A stretch of DNA of 14,192 bases from Desulfuromonadaceae bacterium (GTDB lineage Bacteria > Desulfobacterota > Desulfuromonadia > Desulfuromonadales > Syntrophotaleaceae). The translations under genes and the position numbers were made by a program. The notes beneath the pieces were generated by a model. That model had not been told where the DNA came from. It saw only the letters and a program-made list of their open reading frames with translations, and did no database searches. Of the stretch, positions 1-9,863 are shown piece after piece. The stretch covers positions 1 to 14,192 of the forward strand of contig JAIOSZ010000247.1 in NCBI GenBank assembly GCA_021107335.1. The letters run 5' to 3'. Within the stretch, counting starts at the first letter, position 1. Each line of letters opens with the position of its first letter.

Positions 1-424
1 CAACCAGGTTATTAAAATTACCGGGGGTCATCAGACCCGGCCCGTCCAGGCCGAGGATGGCACCGAGCATCTCTTTGGTGGTGGTTTTACCCGAGGAACC
101 GGTCACGGCCACCACCGGCCCGAAAAATGCCTGCCGCCGGGCGGCAGCCAAATCACCGAGAGCCCGCAGCGTATCGTTAACCCGTATGATCGGCACAGGA
201 AAACCGGATATAACCTCTTCGCTAAGACAGGCCACTGCGCCGTTCCGAGCGGCCTGTAAGAGAAAATCGTGGCCATCGAAGTTGGGGCCCCGCAACGGTA
301 CGAACAGATCACCGGGCTGGGTACTGCGACTATCGGTAGAGATACCTCCGACACTGCCCTGGGCCTTGGTCGGTGTTAAGCTGCCGGCGGTAATCTGTAC
401 AATGCTTTGAAAATCAAACTTCAT
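1..424 (-). CDS. murF: MurF, UDP-MurNAc-tripeptide--D-Ala-D-Ala ligase (N-terminal 141 codons; truncated by window edge)
   Basis: This enzyme adds D-alanyl-D-alanine to UDP-MurNAc-tripeptide in the cytoplasm, the last soluble step of peptidoglycan precursor synthesis. Translating the minus strand from the ATG at 424-422 gives an uninterrupted frame to the window edge, starting MKFDFQSIVQITAGSL. The N-terminal substrate-binding domain shows STDSR and a GDLFVPLRG stretch. The ATP-binding loop follows as AVTGSSGKTTTKEML (about residues 109-123), then the GNFNN motif typical of MurF just before the edge. The start codon lies inside the end of murE (11-bp overlap, 414-424), so translation is probably coupled to murE. 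The order murE-murF is standard for the dcw cluster. About two thirds of the protein lies outside the window, so its integrity there is unknown. Confidence 0.95.
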   Translation of the reverse strand, partial: MKFDFQSIVQITAGSLTPTKAQGSVGGISTDSRSTQPGDLFVPLRGPNFDGHDFLLQAARNGAVACLSEEVISGFPVPIIRVNDTLRALGDLAAARRQAFFGPVVAVTGSSGKTTTKEMLGAILGLDGPGLMTPGNFNNLV

Positions 425-1949
425 GGCAGCCCCCCCGTTCTTGAAGCGCTCGACGCAATTCTTCGCGATCATCGAAATGCAACCGCTGAGCGCCGATCAG
501 CTGATAATCCTCATGTCCTTTGCCTGCCACCAGCAGTAGGTCCCCTCTGCCCAACAGTTTGACGGCAAAATCGATGGCCTCACGACGGTCCTCAATTACC
601 ACATAGCCCCCGCGACCCGATTCTGCAGCCTGCTGCGGCGACCATTGACCTTTAAACACTTTTTCCAGTCCTGGCCGGATATCTTCGATGATGGACCCGG
701 GATCCTCAGAACGGGGATTGTCAGAAGTCACCACCGCCAGATCCGAATGGCTTGCTGCTACTTCTCCCATCACCGGGCGCTTACTGCTTTCCCGGTCACC
801 GCCACAGCCAAACAGGGTAATGATACGACCCGGCTTAAGTGCGATAACCGCGGCCAGTGCCTTGTCCAGAGCATCGGCGGTATGCGCATAGTCAACCAGA
901 ATCAGTGCGCCAAGGTTGTTCTCAACCGGCTCGAGACGGCCGGGCACTGCGGTCGCGGCGGTCAATCCTTCAGCCACCTTGGCCGGAGCCAGGCCAAGGG
1001 CCAAGCCGGCAGCGGCAGCGCAGATTAAATTACTGAGATTAAATTCTCCCCGCAGCGCCGAACACAATTCAAAATCTCCGACGGGGCTCACGATACAGGC
1101 CTTGATCCCTTCCAGCGACAGATCACTGGTCGCAGGATGCACGTCCGCTTGTTTACTCAGACCGCAGCTCCACAGCCCCTGGCATTGATTCGCCAGCCGT
1201 TGACCATAAGAATCGTCGATATCGATTATCGCCAGACGCGGCCCCCGAGATGCCAAACCGTTAAAGAGCCGGCACTTGGCCTGAAAATAACTGTCAAGGT
1301 CGCCGTGATAATCGAGATGTTCTGGCGTCAGGTTGGTAAAGATACCCAAATCAAAGTCGATACCGTCAACCCGCCGTTGTTCCAAGGCATGGGATGACAC
1401 CTCCAGAATCAAGGTGTCGGCGCCCGCAGCATGAAAACGGGCCGCCAAGGCCATCAAGTCCACTGACTCAGGAGTGGTATGGGACGATTCCAGCAGTTGT
1501 CCTTCGAAGCGATAATTGACCGTTCCGATCACCGCCGGCCGCCGCCCGGCATTACTCAGCAGAGCTTCAAGGAGATAGCTCACCGTCGTCTTGCCATTAG
1601 TGCCGGTAATGCCAATCACCAGCATATCGGCGGTAGGGTCATCGTAATAGCAAGAGGAGGCCAAAGCCAAAGCCTGACGACAATCGTCGACTAGAATTCC
1701 CGTCACCTGAGGCGGCAAGGGTCTCTCTACTTCGTACACAATCACCTGAGCGCCGCGCTGCAGCGCAGTGTCGATAAACCGATGGCCATCGGCCGCAGCC
1801 CCGCGCAAAGCGAAAAAGGCCGAGCCGGGTACAACCTGACGGGAATCGTAATGGAGGGCAGTAATTTCAACGTTCGAAGGACCGACCACAGCCCGTGGAG
1901 TCAGCTTTTGAAACAGCGTGGAGATTTTCATGGAATGAGCTGTTTTCAT
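414..1949 (-). CDS. murE: MurE, UDP-MurNAc-L-Ala-D-Glu--meso-diaminopimelate ligase
   Basis: MurE adds the third residue to the UDP-MurNAc peptide in the cytoplasm. The 511-residue protein has the full family layout: N-terminal UDP-binding domain; ATP loop GITGTNGKTT (113-122); substrate motif HTTPES (157-162); EVSSHAL (183-189); YFQAKCRLF, whose K225 matches the carbamylated lysine of Mur ligases; PGRLE (336-340); DYAHT (353-357); GCGGDR (381-386). DNPR at 410-413 is the meso-diaminopimelate signature, predicting a DAP-type Gram-negative wall rather than a lysine type. GKGHE is at 476-480. I chose the ATG at 1949 because GGCGGGG lies just upstream. A second ATG at 1931 (MKISTLF, closer to the usual family start) has no visible ribosome site but cannot be excluded. 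It sits 30 nt after ftsI and overlaps murF by 11 bp. Confidence 0.97.
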   Translation of the reverse strand: MKTAHSMKISTLFQKLTPRAVVGPSNVEITALHYDSRQVVPGSAFFALRGAAADGHRFIDTALQRGAQVIVYEVERPLPPQVTGILVDDCRQALALASSCYYDDPTADMLVIGITGTNGKTTVSYLLEALLSNAGRRPAVIGTVNYRFEGQLLESSHTTPESVDLMALAARFHAAGADTLILEVSSHALEQRRVDGIDFDLGIFTNLTPEHLDYHGDLDSYFQAKCRLFNGLASRGPRLAIIDIDDSYGQRLANQCQGLWSCGLSKQADVHPATSDLSLEGIKACIVSPVGDFELCSALRGEFNLSNLICAAAAGLALGLAPAKVAEGLTAATAVPGRLEPVENNLGALILVDYAHTADALDKALAAVIALKPGRIITLFGCGGDRESSKRPVMGEVAASHSDLAVVTSDNPRSEDPGSIIEDIRPGLEKVFKGQWSPQQAAESGRGGYVVIEDRREAIDFAVKLLGRGDLLLVAGKGHEDYQLIGAQRLHFDDREELRRALQERGGCHEV

Positions 1950-1979
1950 GTCCCCGCCAAGAAAAATCGAAGGAGTTTC

Positions 1980-3950
1980 TTAGGCCGGCGGTGCCAGCCT
2001 GACCCATACTTCGCTGCCGTATTGAATTGCCCTGTGGGCCGCAGGATGCTGCTCCACGACCCGACCACTACCCTTGAGTTTAATATTGAGCCCAGCCCGT
2101 TCCATGGTCTGCAATACCTGACGACCACTCATGCCGACGCAATCGGGCATGGTCGGTAAGGTCCCATCCTGGCGTGTTGCGACCCTAAGCGGCAATGCCG
2201 CGGGGGCGGGATCATCAAAAACGATCTTGGGCAGGGTCATTTGCCGCGGTGATTCTGTGGGAGACACCCCCAGGTGGCGTAATGACTGCTCGGCAATACG
2301 CGAGAACACCGGCGCCGCCACCAGTCCGCCATAAGTTTGACCTTCCGGTTCGTCGACCACCACCAAGATCACTAACCGAGGGGCTTCCGCCGGCAAAAAT
2401 CCGACGAAGGAAGAGACCCGTTTGTCTTTCGAATAGCCACCGGTAACCGGATCGACCTTCTGCGCAGTGCCGGTTTTGCCCGCTACGGTAAAGCCGGGAA
2501 CCTGCGCCAGAGGACCGGTACCACCCTCGGACACCACACTCACCATCATATCCCGTACCTGGTGAGCTACGGCTTCGGACAACACCCGATGTACCGTGCG
2601 CGGCTTGTGCTTTTCCACGATAGCTTTGTCGTTATCGACAATCTGTTCTACCAGGTCCGCTTCCATCAGCAATCCGCCGTTGGCGATCACTGCCGTGGCC
2701 CGGGCCAGTTGCAAAGCGGTTACCGCAATTCCCTGACCAAAGGAGATGTTCGCCAGATCCGCCTCGAACCATTTTTCAGGGGGACGCAGTAAGCCCTTTG
2801 ATTCACCGGGAAAATCTATTCCGGACCGGGCACCAAAGCCGAAATCCCGCAGATAGCGGTAATAACGATCCCGTTCCAGTTTTTTACCAATCTTGGCGGA
2901 ACCGATATTGGAGCTGAGCTTGATAATGTCAGCCACCGACAATAGCCCGTAGCGGTGGGTGTCTCGGACCTTCCTGCCACCAACGCGATAGAGCCCGTTT
3001 TCACAGTAGACCTTCTGTTGCGGACTAACCACGCCTTCGTTAAGGGCCGCCGCCACCAAAAAAGGTTTCAGGGTCGAGCCGGGCTCAAAAGAGTCACATA
3101 CCGCTCGATTGCGCCACTGGCTAGGCCTGCTGCTGCGATAAGAATTGGGGTTGTAATCCGGATAACTGGCCATAGCCAACACCTTACCCGTTTCCGGGTC
3201 GAGGACTACCACCGTTCCTGATTTGGCGCGTGCTTTACGAACCCCGGCGGCCAATTCCTTTTCGGCGATGTACTGTAAATTTTTATCGAGTGTCAGGACC
3301 AGGCTGTGTCCCGGGGTCCCCCCCTTGACCGGAGCATCCTGATCACCGAAACCGAGGCTTTTGCCCTTGCCATCCTTTTCGACAACCAAGAATCCCCGTT
3401 CACCGAGCATCTGGGAATCGTACTGCAGCTCCAACCCTTCAAGACCTTTGGGATCGAGCCCGGTAAAGCCGATAACCTGGGCACCAAGCTGCGAATTGGG
3501 ATAGAAGCGCCGATGCTCCTTGATAAACCCGACCCCCTTGAGCTTTAGGGCTCGCAGACTTTCACTTTCCCGGGGCGACACCTGCCGCTTGACCCATAAA
3601 AAGCGCCGCTCTTTGCTTAGCTTAACCAGCAGACGGCGTTGCGACAGAGTTAATACTTGTGCCAGCGCCTTGGCGGTTCCGGGCACATCCTCTATTCGGT
3701 GGGGTTCTACATAAATCGAGTCGACCGCCGTACTCAGAGCCAGTACCTGCCCGTTACGATCATAGATGGTGCCTCGCTGGCGAGGCAATTGAATGATTCG
3801 CTGATACTGACGCTGGGCGCGCTTTTCAAACAGTTCGTGATCCAGGACCTGCAAGCTCAGAGCCCGATAACCGATCAGCCCGAAAGCCAGGATAAACCCA
3901 AACCCGATCAGTTTGATTCGCCATTTATGCCAGCGCTTCAAATCCTTCAT
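1980..3950 (-). CDS. ftsI: FtsI (PBP3-type), septal D,D-transpeptidase with C-terminal PASTA domain
   Basis: A class B penicillin-binding protein that cross-links septal peptidoglycan in the periplasm. The 656 residues run: short cytoplasmic tail; one membrane anchor (about 13-33); dimerisation/pedestal region beginning RGTIYDRNG (59-67); transpeptidase domain with the three catalytic motifs STLK (nucleophile S292, K295), SSN (346-348) and KTGT (492-495). A final stretch (about 597-655), containing MPDCVGMSGRQVLQTMERAG and ending SEVWVRLAPPA, fits one PASTA repeat. This makes the protein longer than E. coli FtsI (588 residues), which has none. A class B PBP with PASTA is also reminiscent of SpoVD/PBP2x, but the dcw position and the FtsL neighbour support the division role. 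The start overlaps the ftsL stop by 4 bp (ATGA), indicating translational coupling. Confidence 0.96.
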   Translation of the reverse strand: MKDLKRWHKWRIKLIGFGFILAFGLIGYRALSLQVLDHELFEKRAQRQYQRIIQLPRQRGTIYDRNGQVLALSTAVDSIYVEPHRIEDVPGTAKALAQVLTLSQRRLLVKLSKERRFLWVKRQVSPRESESLRALKLKGVGFIKEHRRFYPNSQLGAQVIGFTGLDPKGLEGLELQYDSQMLGERGFLVVEKDGKGKSLGFGDQDAPVKGGTPGHSLVLTLDKNLQYIAEKELAAGVRKARAKSGTVVVLDPETGKVLAMASYPDYNPNSYRSSRPSQWRNRAVCDSFEPGSTLKPFLVAAALNEGVVSPQQKVYCENGLYRVGGRKVRDTHRYGLLSVADIIKLSSNIGSAKIGKKLERDRYYRYLRDFGFGARSGIDFPGESKGLLRPPEKWFEADLANISFGQGIAVTALQLARATAVIANGGLLMEADLVEQIVDNDKAIVEKHKPRTVHRVLSEAVAHQVRDMMVSVVSEGGTGPLAQVPGFTVAGKTGTAQKVDPVTGGYSKDKRVSSFVGFLPAEAPRLVILVVVDEPEGQTYGGLVAAPVFSRIAEQSLRHLGVSPTESPRQMTLPKIVFDDPAPAALPLRVATRQDGTLPTMPDCVGMSGRQVLQTMERAGLNIKLKGSGRVVEQHPAAHRAIQYGSEVWVRLAPPA

Positions 3951-4267
3951 CGTTTGATGTACACCACCTGCTCGGGGGTCGGATTACGCAGAGCGAGCTG
4001 CTTGGTAGCCACATCCTCGATCCGCCCGGGATGACGCAGAGTGGCCGCTTGAAGACGCAGGCCACGCACTTGGCGGTGTGCCTCCCGCAGGCGCGATTCT
4101 TCCTTGGAAATATCGTACTGCAAATTGACCAACTGCAGGCGAGACCAGACGAAAAACAGAGAAACGGTGAGCAGAAGGGCCAAAAACACAAAAACCCGCA
4201 ACAGCCTCGGAGCCTGCAACGGAATCAGATTAACCTTGGGAACCGGCCGAACGATGGTATGCGCCAT
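3947..4267 (-). CDS. ftsL: FtsL, bitopic division protein
   Basis: A small inner-membrane division protein that, in characterised bacteria, works with FtsB and FtsQ to recruit and activate FtsW-FtsI. The 106 residues show a basic cytoplasmic N-terminus, a single hydrophobic segment (about 23-41, rich in L, V and F) and a periplasmic helix rich in E, R, L and Q (about 43-80) that fits the FtsL coiled coil. It ends with a short tail containing ALRNPTPEQVVYIKR. FtsL sequences are poorly conserved, so the call rests on size, topology and its position between rsmH and ftsI. AGGAGGG lies 6 nt before the ATG, a strong ribosome site. The 91-nt gap back to rsmH holds a weak 6-bp hairpin (AAGGCC/GGTCTT) and no other gene. 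Confidence 0.9.
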   Translation of the reverse strand: MAHTIVRPVPKVNLIPLQAPRLLRVFVFLALLLTVSLFFVWSRLQLVNLQYDISKEESRLREAHRQVRGLRLQAATLRHPGRIEDVATKQLALRNPTPEQVVYIKR

Positions 4268-4358
4268 AGCATCCCTCCTGTTTATTTACATTGCCGGGTA
4301 AGACCTTTGGTGGCCTTCTCAGAATCGGCTTTAAAAAATGAATTTCAGCCTTGCATAA

Positions 4359-5312
4359 TCAATTCGGGCAGCGACGAACGGCCCTCAACACTGCACTGCG
4401 GGATCGCGGATTATTGGCCACCTCTTCTTCTGTCGCCCGTAGCCCCTTGCGAGTCAGCACTTTGACCCTGGGTTGGTGATTACATATACACTGGGGCAGT
4501 CGAGGGGGGCAGATGCAGCTTTGTGACTCGCTACGAAAAAAGCGTTTGACCAGGCGGTCTTCGAGGGAGTGAAAGCTGATCACCGCCAGACGCCCACCGG
4601 GTCGCAGGCAGTTGATGGCCTTTTCCAGGCCCTGCGCCACATGCTCCAACTCACCGTTTACCTCGATACGCAGCGCCTGAAAGACTCGGGTGGCCGGATG
4701 AATCCGAGCAGGAACACGACCCTTTGGAACGCTGTACTTAACCAGCTCAGCAAGCTGAGAAGTCGTTGTCAGAGGAGTCTCTACCCGTCTTTCGACGATA
4801 CGACGGGCGATGCGACGAGAATACCGCTCTTCGCCATATTCGAAAAAAACCCGCGCCAGTTCCTCAGCGGAGTACGTTTGCAGAATCTCAGCGGCGGTCT
4901 GGCCGCCACTGCGGTCCATGCGCATATCGAGGGGTGCATCGACCTGAAAAGAAAATCCGCGGTGTCCGGCATCGAGCTGAAAGGAAGAAACACCGAGATC
5001 GAGCAGCATTCCGTCGATCCCCTCGATACCGAGTTCTTCAAGGACCTGGTCGACCTCGCTAAAATTGGCGTGACGCAAAATGACGCGGTCACCGTAAGGG
5101 TCAAGAATCCCGGATGCCGCCTTCAATGCGTCTTGATCTCGGTCGAGGCCGATCAAACGGCCATCAGGAGCTGTGGATTCGAGGAGCAGGCGGGAATGGC
5201 CGCCGCCGCCAAGGGTGCCATCGACAAAGGTTTCGCCCGGTTGTGGTTGCAAACAGGCCAACACTTCGGCTGGCATTACTGATAAATGTTGGAATTCGGG
5301 TCCGGTCATCAT
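4359..5312 (-). CDS. rsmH: RsmH (MraW), 16S rRNA m4C1402 N4-methyltransferase
   Basis: An S-adenosylmethionine-dependent enzyme that methylates N4 of C1402 in the 16S rRNA decoding centre. The 317-residue protein is of normal length. It shows the family landmarks: HLSVM near the start; the cofactor loop FVDGTLGGGGHS (29-40); IGLDRDQDAL (54-63); DLGVSSFQLD (105-114); HPATRVFQALRIEVN (205-219); VISFHSLEDRLVKRFF (244-259); a cysteine-rich patch CICPP...CICNH (266-279); and the NPRSRSAVLRA tail (301-311). The mraZ stop TAA is directly followed by the ATG at 5312. An AGGA 8 nt upstream, inside mraZ, can serve as ribosome site. A second ATG follows at once (5309), so the true start may differ by one residue. 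RsmI, also encoded in this window, methylates the ribose of the same nucleotide. Confidence 0.97.
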   Translation of the reverse strand: MMTGPEFQHLSVMPAEVLACLQPQPGETFVDGTLGGGGHSRLLLESTAPDGRLIGLDRDQDALKAASGILDPYGDRVILRHANFSEVDQVLEELGIEGIDGMLLDLGVSSFQLDAGHRGFSFQVDAPLDMRMDRSGGQTAAEILQTYSAEELARVFFEYGEERYSRRIARRIVERRVETPLTTTSQLAELVKYSVPKGRVPARIHPATRVFQALRIEVNGELEHVAQGLEKAINCLRPGGRLAVISFHSLEDRLVKRFFRSESQSCICPPRLPQCICNHQPRVKVLTRKGLRATEEEVANNPRSRSAVLRAVRRCPN

Positions 5313-5762
5313 TTAAAATCCTAGATCGTAAAGAGTCTGAGGATCTTCGTTGACCAACGCTTCGGCCGTGCGCATAATCTCTTCGTGCTTGACCCGGTTC
5401 CACAGTTGAATTTTATTGAAGGAGCCAACCACCACGACCTCCCGCACTTCTTCCAGTCCGGCATATTCGCGTAGCGGCTTACCGATCTGGATTCGGCCCT
5501 GTTTATCGAAGGAACAGTACATGGAGGGAGTGAGCAGAGAAAGGTTGATGGCTTCGCGCATAGGACCGGGATCCATCTTCTGCACATTGTCGACGATGCG
5601 CTGCCATTCGGGCACGGGATAGGCCACCAGCCCACCCTTCTGCTGGGTAACCACCAACTGCTCATCGCCATAGGCCTCGGCCAGCACCTCGCGGAACTTG
5701 GCCGGAATGCTCGCCCTGCCCTTGGCATCGATGGCGTTATTATGTACCCCTTGAAAGGTCAT
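5313..5762 (-). CDS. mraZ: MraZ, dcw cluster transcription regulator
   Basis: MraZ is an AbrB-like DNA-binding protein heading dcw clusters; in E. coli it represses its own operon by binding TGGG-type repeats near the promoter. I place the start at the ATG at 5762, giving 149 residues (MTFQGVHNNAIDAKGRASIP...), the usual MraZ length and opening. An in-frame GTG at 5801 would add 13 residues. It lies only about 6 nt from the transcription start predicted from the promoter at 5814-5842, so it is unlikely to be used. Two AbrB/MraZ half-domains are visible: NAIDAKGRASIPAKFRE near the start and CSFDKQGRIQIGKPLREYA in the second half, each with the D-x-(K/Q)-G-R pattern. AGGG lies 5 nt before the ATG. 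rsmH begins at the base after the stop. Confidence 0.96.
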   Translation of the reverse strand: MTFQGVHNNAIDAKGRASIPAKFREVLAEAYGDEQLVVTQQKGGLVAYPVPEWQRIVDNVQKMDPGPMREAINLSLLTPSMYCSFDKQGRIQIGKPLREYAGLEEVREVVVVGSFNKIQLWNRVKHEEIMRTAEALVNEDPQTLYDLGF

Positions 5763-5801
5763 CCCTACCCTAGTTTGGTCTAGTTTGACACTTTTACCCA
5801 C
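5763..5801 (-). promoter_or_regulatory. Putative MraZ operator: 10-nt periodic repeats in the mraZ leader
   Basis: Reading the minus strand from 5801, the leader divides into 10-nt units: GTGGGTAAAA, GTGTCAAACT, AGACCAAACT, AGGGTAGGGA (the last A begins the ATG). The middle units share CAAACT exactly. The first unit carries a perfect TGGG; the others are degenerate at that place. Known MraZ boxes are TGGGN repeats separated by 5 nt, which gives the same 10-nt period, and they lie at the mraZ promoter. Another GTGGGG lies within the promoter spacer (5833-5828). Location and spacing fit autoregulation, but only the first unit matches the known consensus well. Confidence 0.5.
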
Positions 5802-5813
5802 TTATTGGCCAAA

Positions 5814-5842
5814 ACTATAACGAGACGCCCCACAGCTGTCAA
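5814..5842 (-). promoter_or_regulatory. Sigma70-type promoter for the mraZ-led dcw cluster
   Basis: On the minus strand there is a perfect -35 TTGACA (5842-5837), a 17-nt spacer and a -10 TATAGT (5819-5814; five of six consensus bases). The predicted transcription start is near 5807, giving a leader of about 45 nt to the mraZ ATG at 5762. No other convincing promoter is visible up to position 424, so this may drive the whole cluster seen here. Confidence 0.8.
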
Positions 5843-5883
5843 GCGGATTTTTATGATCTTTTAAGAACTTAGCTCACTCGAAC

Positions 5884-5919
5884 GTCAAGAGCGCTCTTCA
5901 TTTGAAGAGCACTCTTGAC
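5884..5919. repeat. 36-bp palindrome between the CNNM/CBS gene and the mraZ promoter
   Basis: Two 16-nt arms, GTCAAGAGCGCTCTTC (5884-5899) and GAAGAGCACTCTTGAC (5904-5919), flank a 4-nt loop (ATTT). They are complementary except at one position, which becomes a G-U wobble in minus-strand RNA. The left arm contains a 12-bp perfect palindrome (AAGAGCGCTCTT) and the right arm a one-mismatch copy. Neither side has a T-run, so it is not a standard intrinsic terminator, although it lies about 100 bp downstream of the transporter stop. Both ends carry an outward-facing TTGAC. It could be a Rho-independent-like block, a dimeric operator or a dispersed repeat; the sequence does not decide. Confidence 0.8.
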
Positions 5920-6017
5920 AAGCAAAAATACGGGACTAAATCGGTCACATTGAACAGGAGAGTATCACCAATTCAAAGAACTTATTAATTCCAGCCTTTT
6001 ATAAAGAAAAAATCGAG

Positions 6018-7283
6018 TTACGCATCCTCTGCCGGCGGCTTGGCAGGCAGCTTTAGCTCGATTGACTCTATACGCTGATCCACCACACGGCGCACGGTAA
6101 AAATCACTCCCTGCGCCTCGCAACTCTCCCCACGGGCGGGGATGGTGCCAAGACAATGCAGCAGAAAACCGGCGAGAGTGGTGGCATATTCCTCGGAAAG
6201 CTGTAGATCGAATTTTTGGTTGACGTCCCGTAGAGCGGCGCTGCCGCCGATGAGGAAACGGTCGGGCCCGAGCTCGCGGAACAAAACCTCGTCGGCGTCG
6301 TATTCATCCTGAATGTCGCCGACGATCTCTTCGACAATATCCTCCAGAGTGACGATGCCCTCGACACCGCCGTATTCATCGACCACCACCGCCAGATGCA
6401 TGCGCTGCTGTCGCATGGCCTGCAAAAGACCGCTGATACGTTGCGATTCAGGAACGAAGTAGGGCGCCCGGGCCTGCTCGCGCAGAGAAAACTCCTCAGG
6501 CTGATGAACATAATTGAGGATATCCTTGCTATGAATAACCCCCACCACCTGATCAAGACTCTGCTCGTAGACCAGAAGCCGCGAATGACTGGCCTGCTGG
6601 GCGACCTGCAAAACCTCGGCAAAGGGGGTAGCGACCTCCATACCGACCACCTCGGTGCGGGGAATCATGATATCGCGGACCCTAATCTGCGACAGTTCGA
6701 AAACACCGTGCAACATGCGCCGCTTTTCCTGACCGACCACCCCGGCCTCCTCGCCGACGCTAATCATGGTACGGATCTGATCCTCGGAGATGGTCACACC
6801 ATCGGTCTCGCTGCGACTGAAGCGATTCATCAGCCGGGCCATGCCGGTCACCAGCCAGACCACGGGCCCCAGCAGCACCATAATCAGCTTGATCGGCCGC
6901 ACCACCCAAAAGGAAACTCGTTCGGGGTTGCGGGCGGCAAAGGTTTTAGGACAGACCTCGGCAAATATCAAGATCACCGGGGTCAGAATAAGAATGGTCA
7001 GCAGCTCGCCATGGTCGCCGTAAAAACGCACGAAGAAAGCCGTAGCGAAGACCGAAGCGGCGATATTGACCAGATTGTTGCCCACCAGAATGGCGCCGAG
7101 CAGCCGGTCGGGATGCTTGCGTATCGACTCCAGCAGCCGAGCACCGGGTCGCCCCTTGGCCACATGGTATTGAACGCGCAAGGAATCGAGGCTCAGCAGG
7201 GCCGTTTCCGAGCCGGAAAAAAAGGCGGAAAGAGCCACCAGCAGGGCCAGAATCATCAGATAAAAATACGGATCGTCGAACAA
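6018..7283 (-). CDS. CNNM/CBS/CorC-domain membrane protein (HlyC/CorC family; probable Mg2+/Co2+ transporter)
   Basis: A 421-residue inner-membrane protein of the CNNM (DUF21)-CBS-CorC_HlyC family, whose characterised members affect magnesium and cobalt transport. The N-terminal membrane domain (about 1-190) holds hydrophobic helices around 7-22, 66-86, 96-110 and 129-147, with family motifs SGSETALLS (23-31), GNNLVNI (68-74) and AEVCPKT (108-114). A CBS pair follows (about 200-330): DIMIPRTEV (204-212), GVIHSKDIL (248-256) and VVDEYGGVEGIVTLEDIVEE (300-319). The C-terminal CorC_HlyC domain spans about 336-412. AGAGGAG lies 9 nt before the ATG. It is monocistronic, divergent from ligA and followed by 255 bp before mraZ. 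No clear minus-strand promoter was found in 7284-7547. The transported ion cannot be read from sequence. Confidence 0.92.
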   Translation of the reverse strand: MFDDPYFYLMILALLVALSAFFSGSETALLSLDSLRVQYHVAKGRPGARLLESIRKHPDRLLGAILVGNNLVNIAASVFATAFFVRFYGDHGELLTILILTPVILIFAEVCPKTFAARNPERVSFWVVRPIKLIMVLLGPVVWLVTGMARLMNRFSRSETDGVTISEDQIRTMISVGEEAGVVGQEKRRMLHGVFELSQIRVRDIMIPRTEVVGMEVATPFAEVLQVAQQASHSRLLVYEQSLDQVVGVIHSKDILNYVHQPEEFSLREQARAPYFVPESQRISGLLQAMRQQRMHLAVVVDEYGGVEGIVTLEDIVEEIVGDIQDEYDADEVLFRELGPDRFLIGGSAALRDVNQKFDLQLSEEYATTLAGFLLHCLGTIPARGESCEAQGVIFTVRRVVDQRIESIELKLPAKPPAEDA

Positions 7284-7479
7284 CCGGAACTCCTCTAGGA
7301 TATTTTCATTATTATTTAACGGGAGTTTACTTGATGGAAGCCGTCAAGACAACGTTTACTGTAGCCCGTGCCGTGCCTTATTACCTAAGTGAAGCGGATT
7401 CAACCTAGGAGGCTGTCGGACTTGCCATGAACCGACTGAAAAATCAGCTCAAACGACCGGCATCACAAATCCTTGCCAC

Positions 7480-9837
<2,358 letters not shown>

Positions 9838-9863
9838 AGCAACCTCCCACTCGTTCGCTTCGC

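Noticed and set aside
4569..5282. A 237-codon plus-strand open frame opposite rsmH
   Set aside because: It lies entirely within rsmH, has no ribosome site of note and no domain character.
5763..5801. N-terminal extension of MraZ from a GTG at 5801
   Set aside because: The GTG is almost at the predicted transcription start, and the 13 extra residues are encoded by the 10-nt repeat array, not by family-like sequence.
6396..7298. A 300-codon open frame on the plus strand, antisense to the CNNM/CBS gene
   Set aside because: The sequence is rich in H, Q, G and N with no domain. It mirrors the codon structure of the well-supported transporter on the minus strand, so it is an antisense shadow.
9838..9863. 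Terminator between the convergent genes acyP and rsmI
   Set aside because: The 26-bp gap has direct CACTC and TTCGCT repeats but no stable stem followed by a T-run on either strand.
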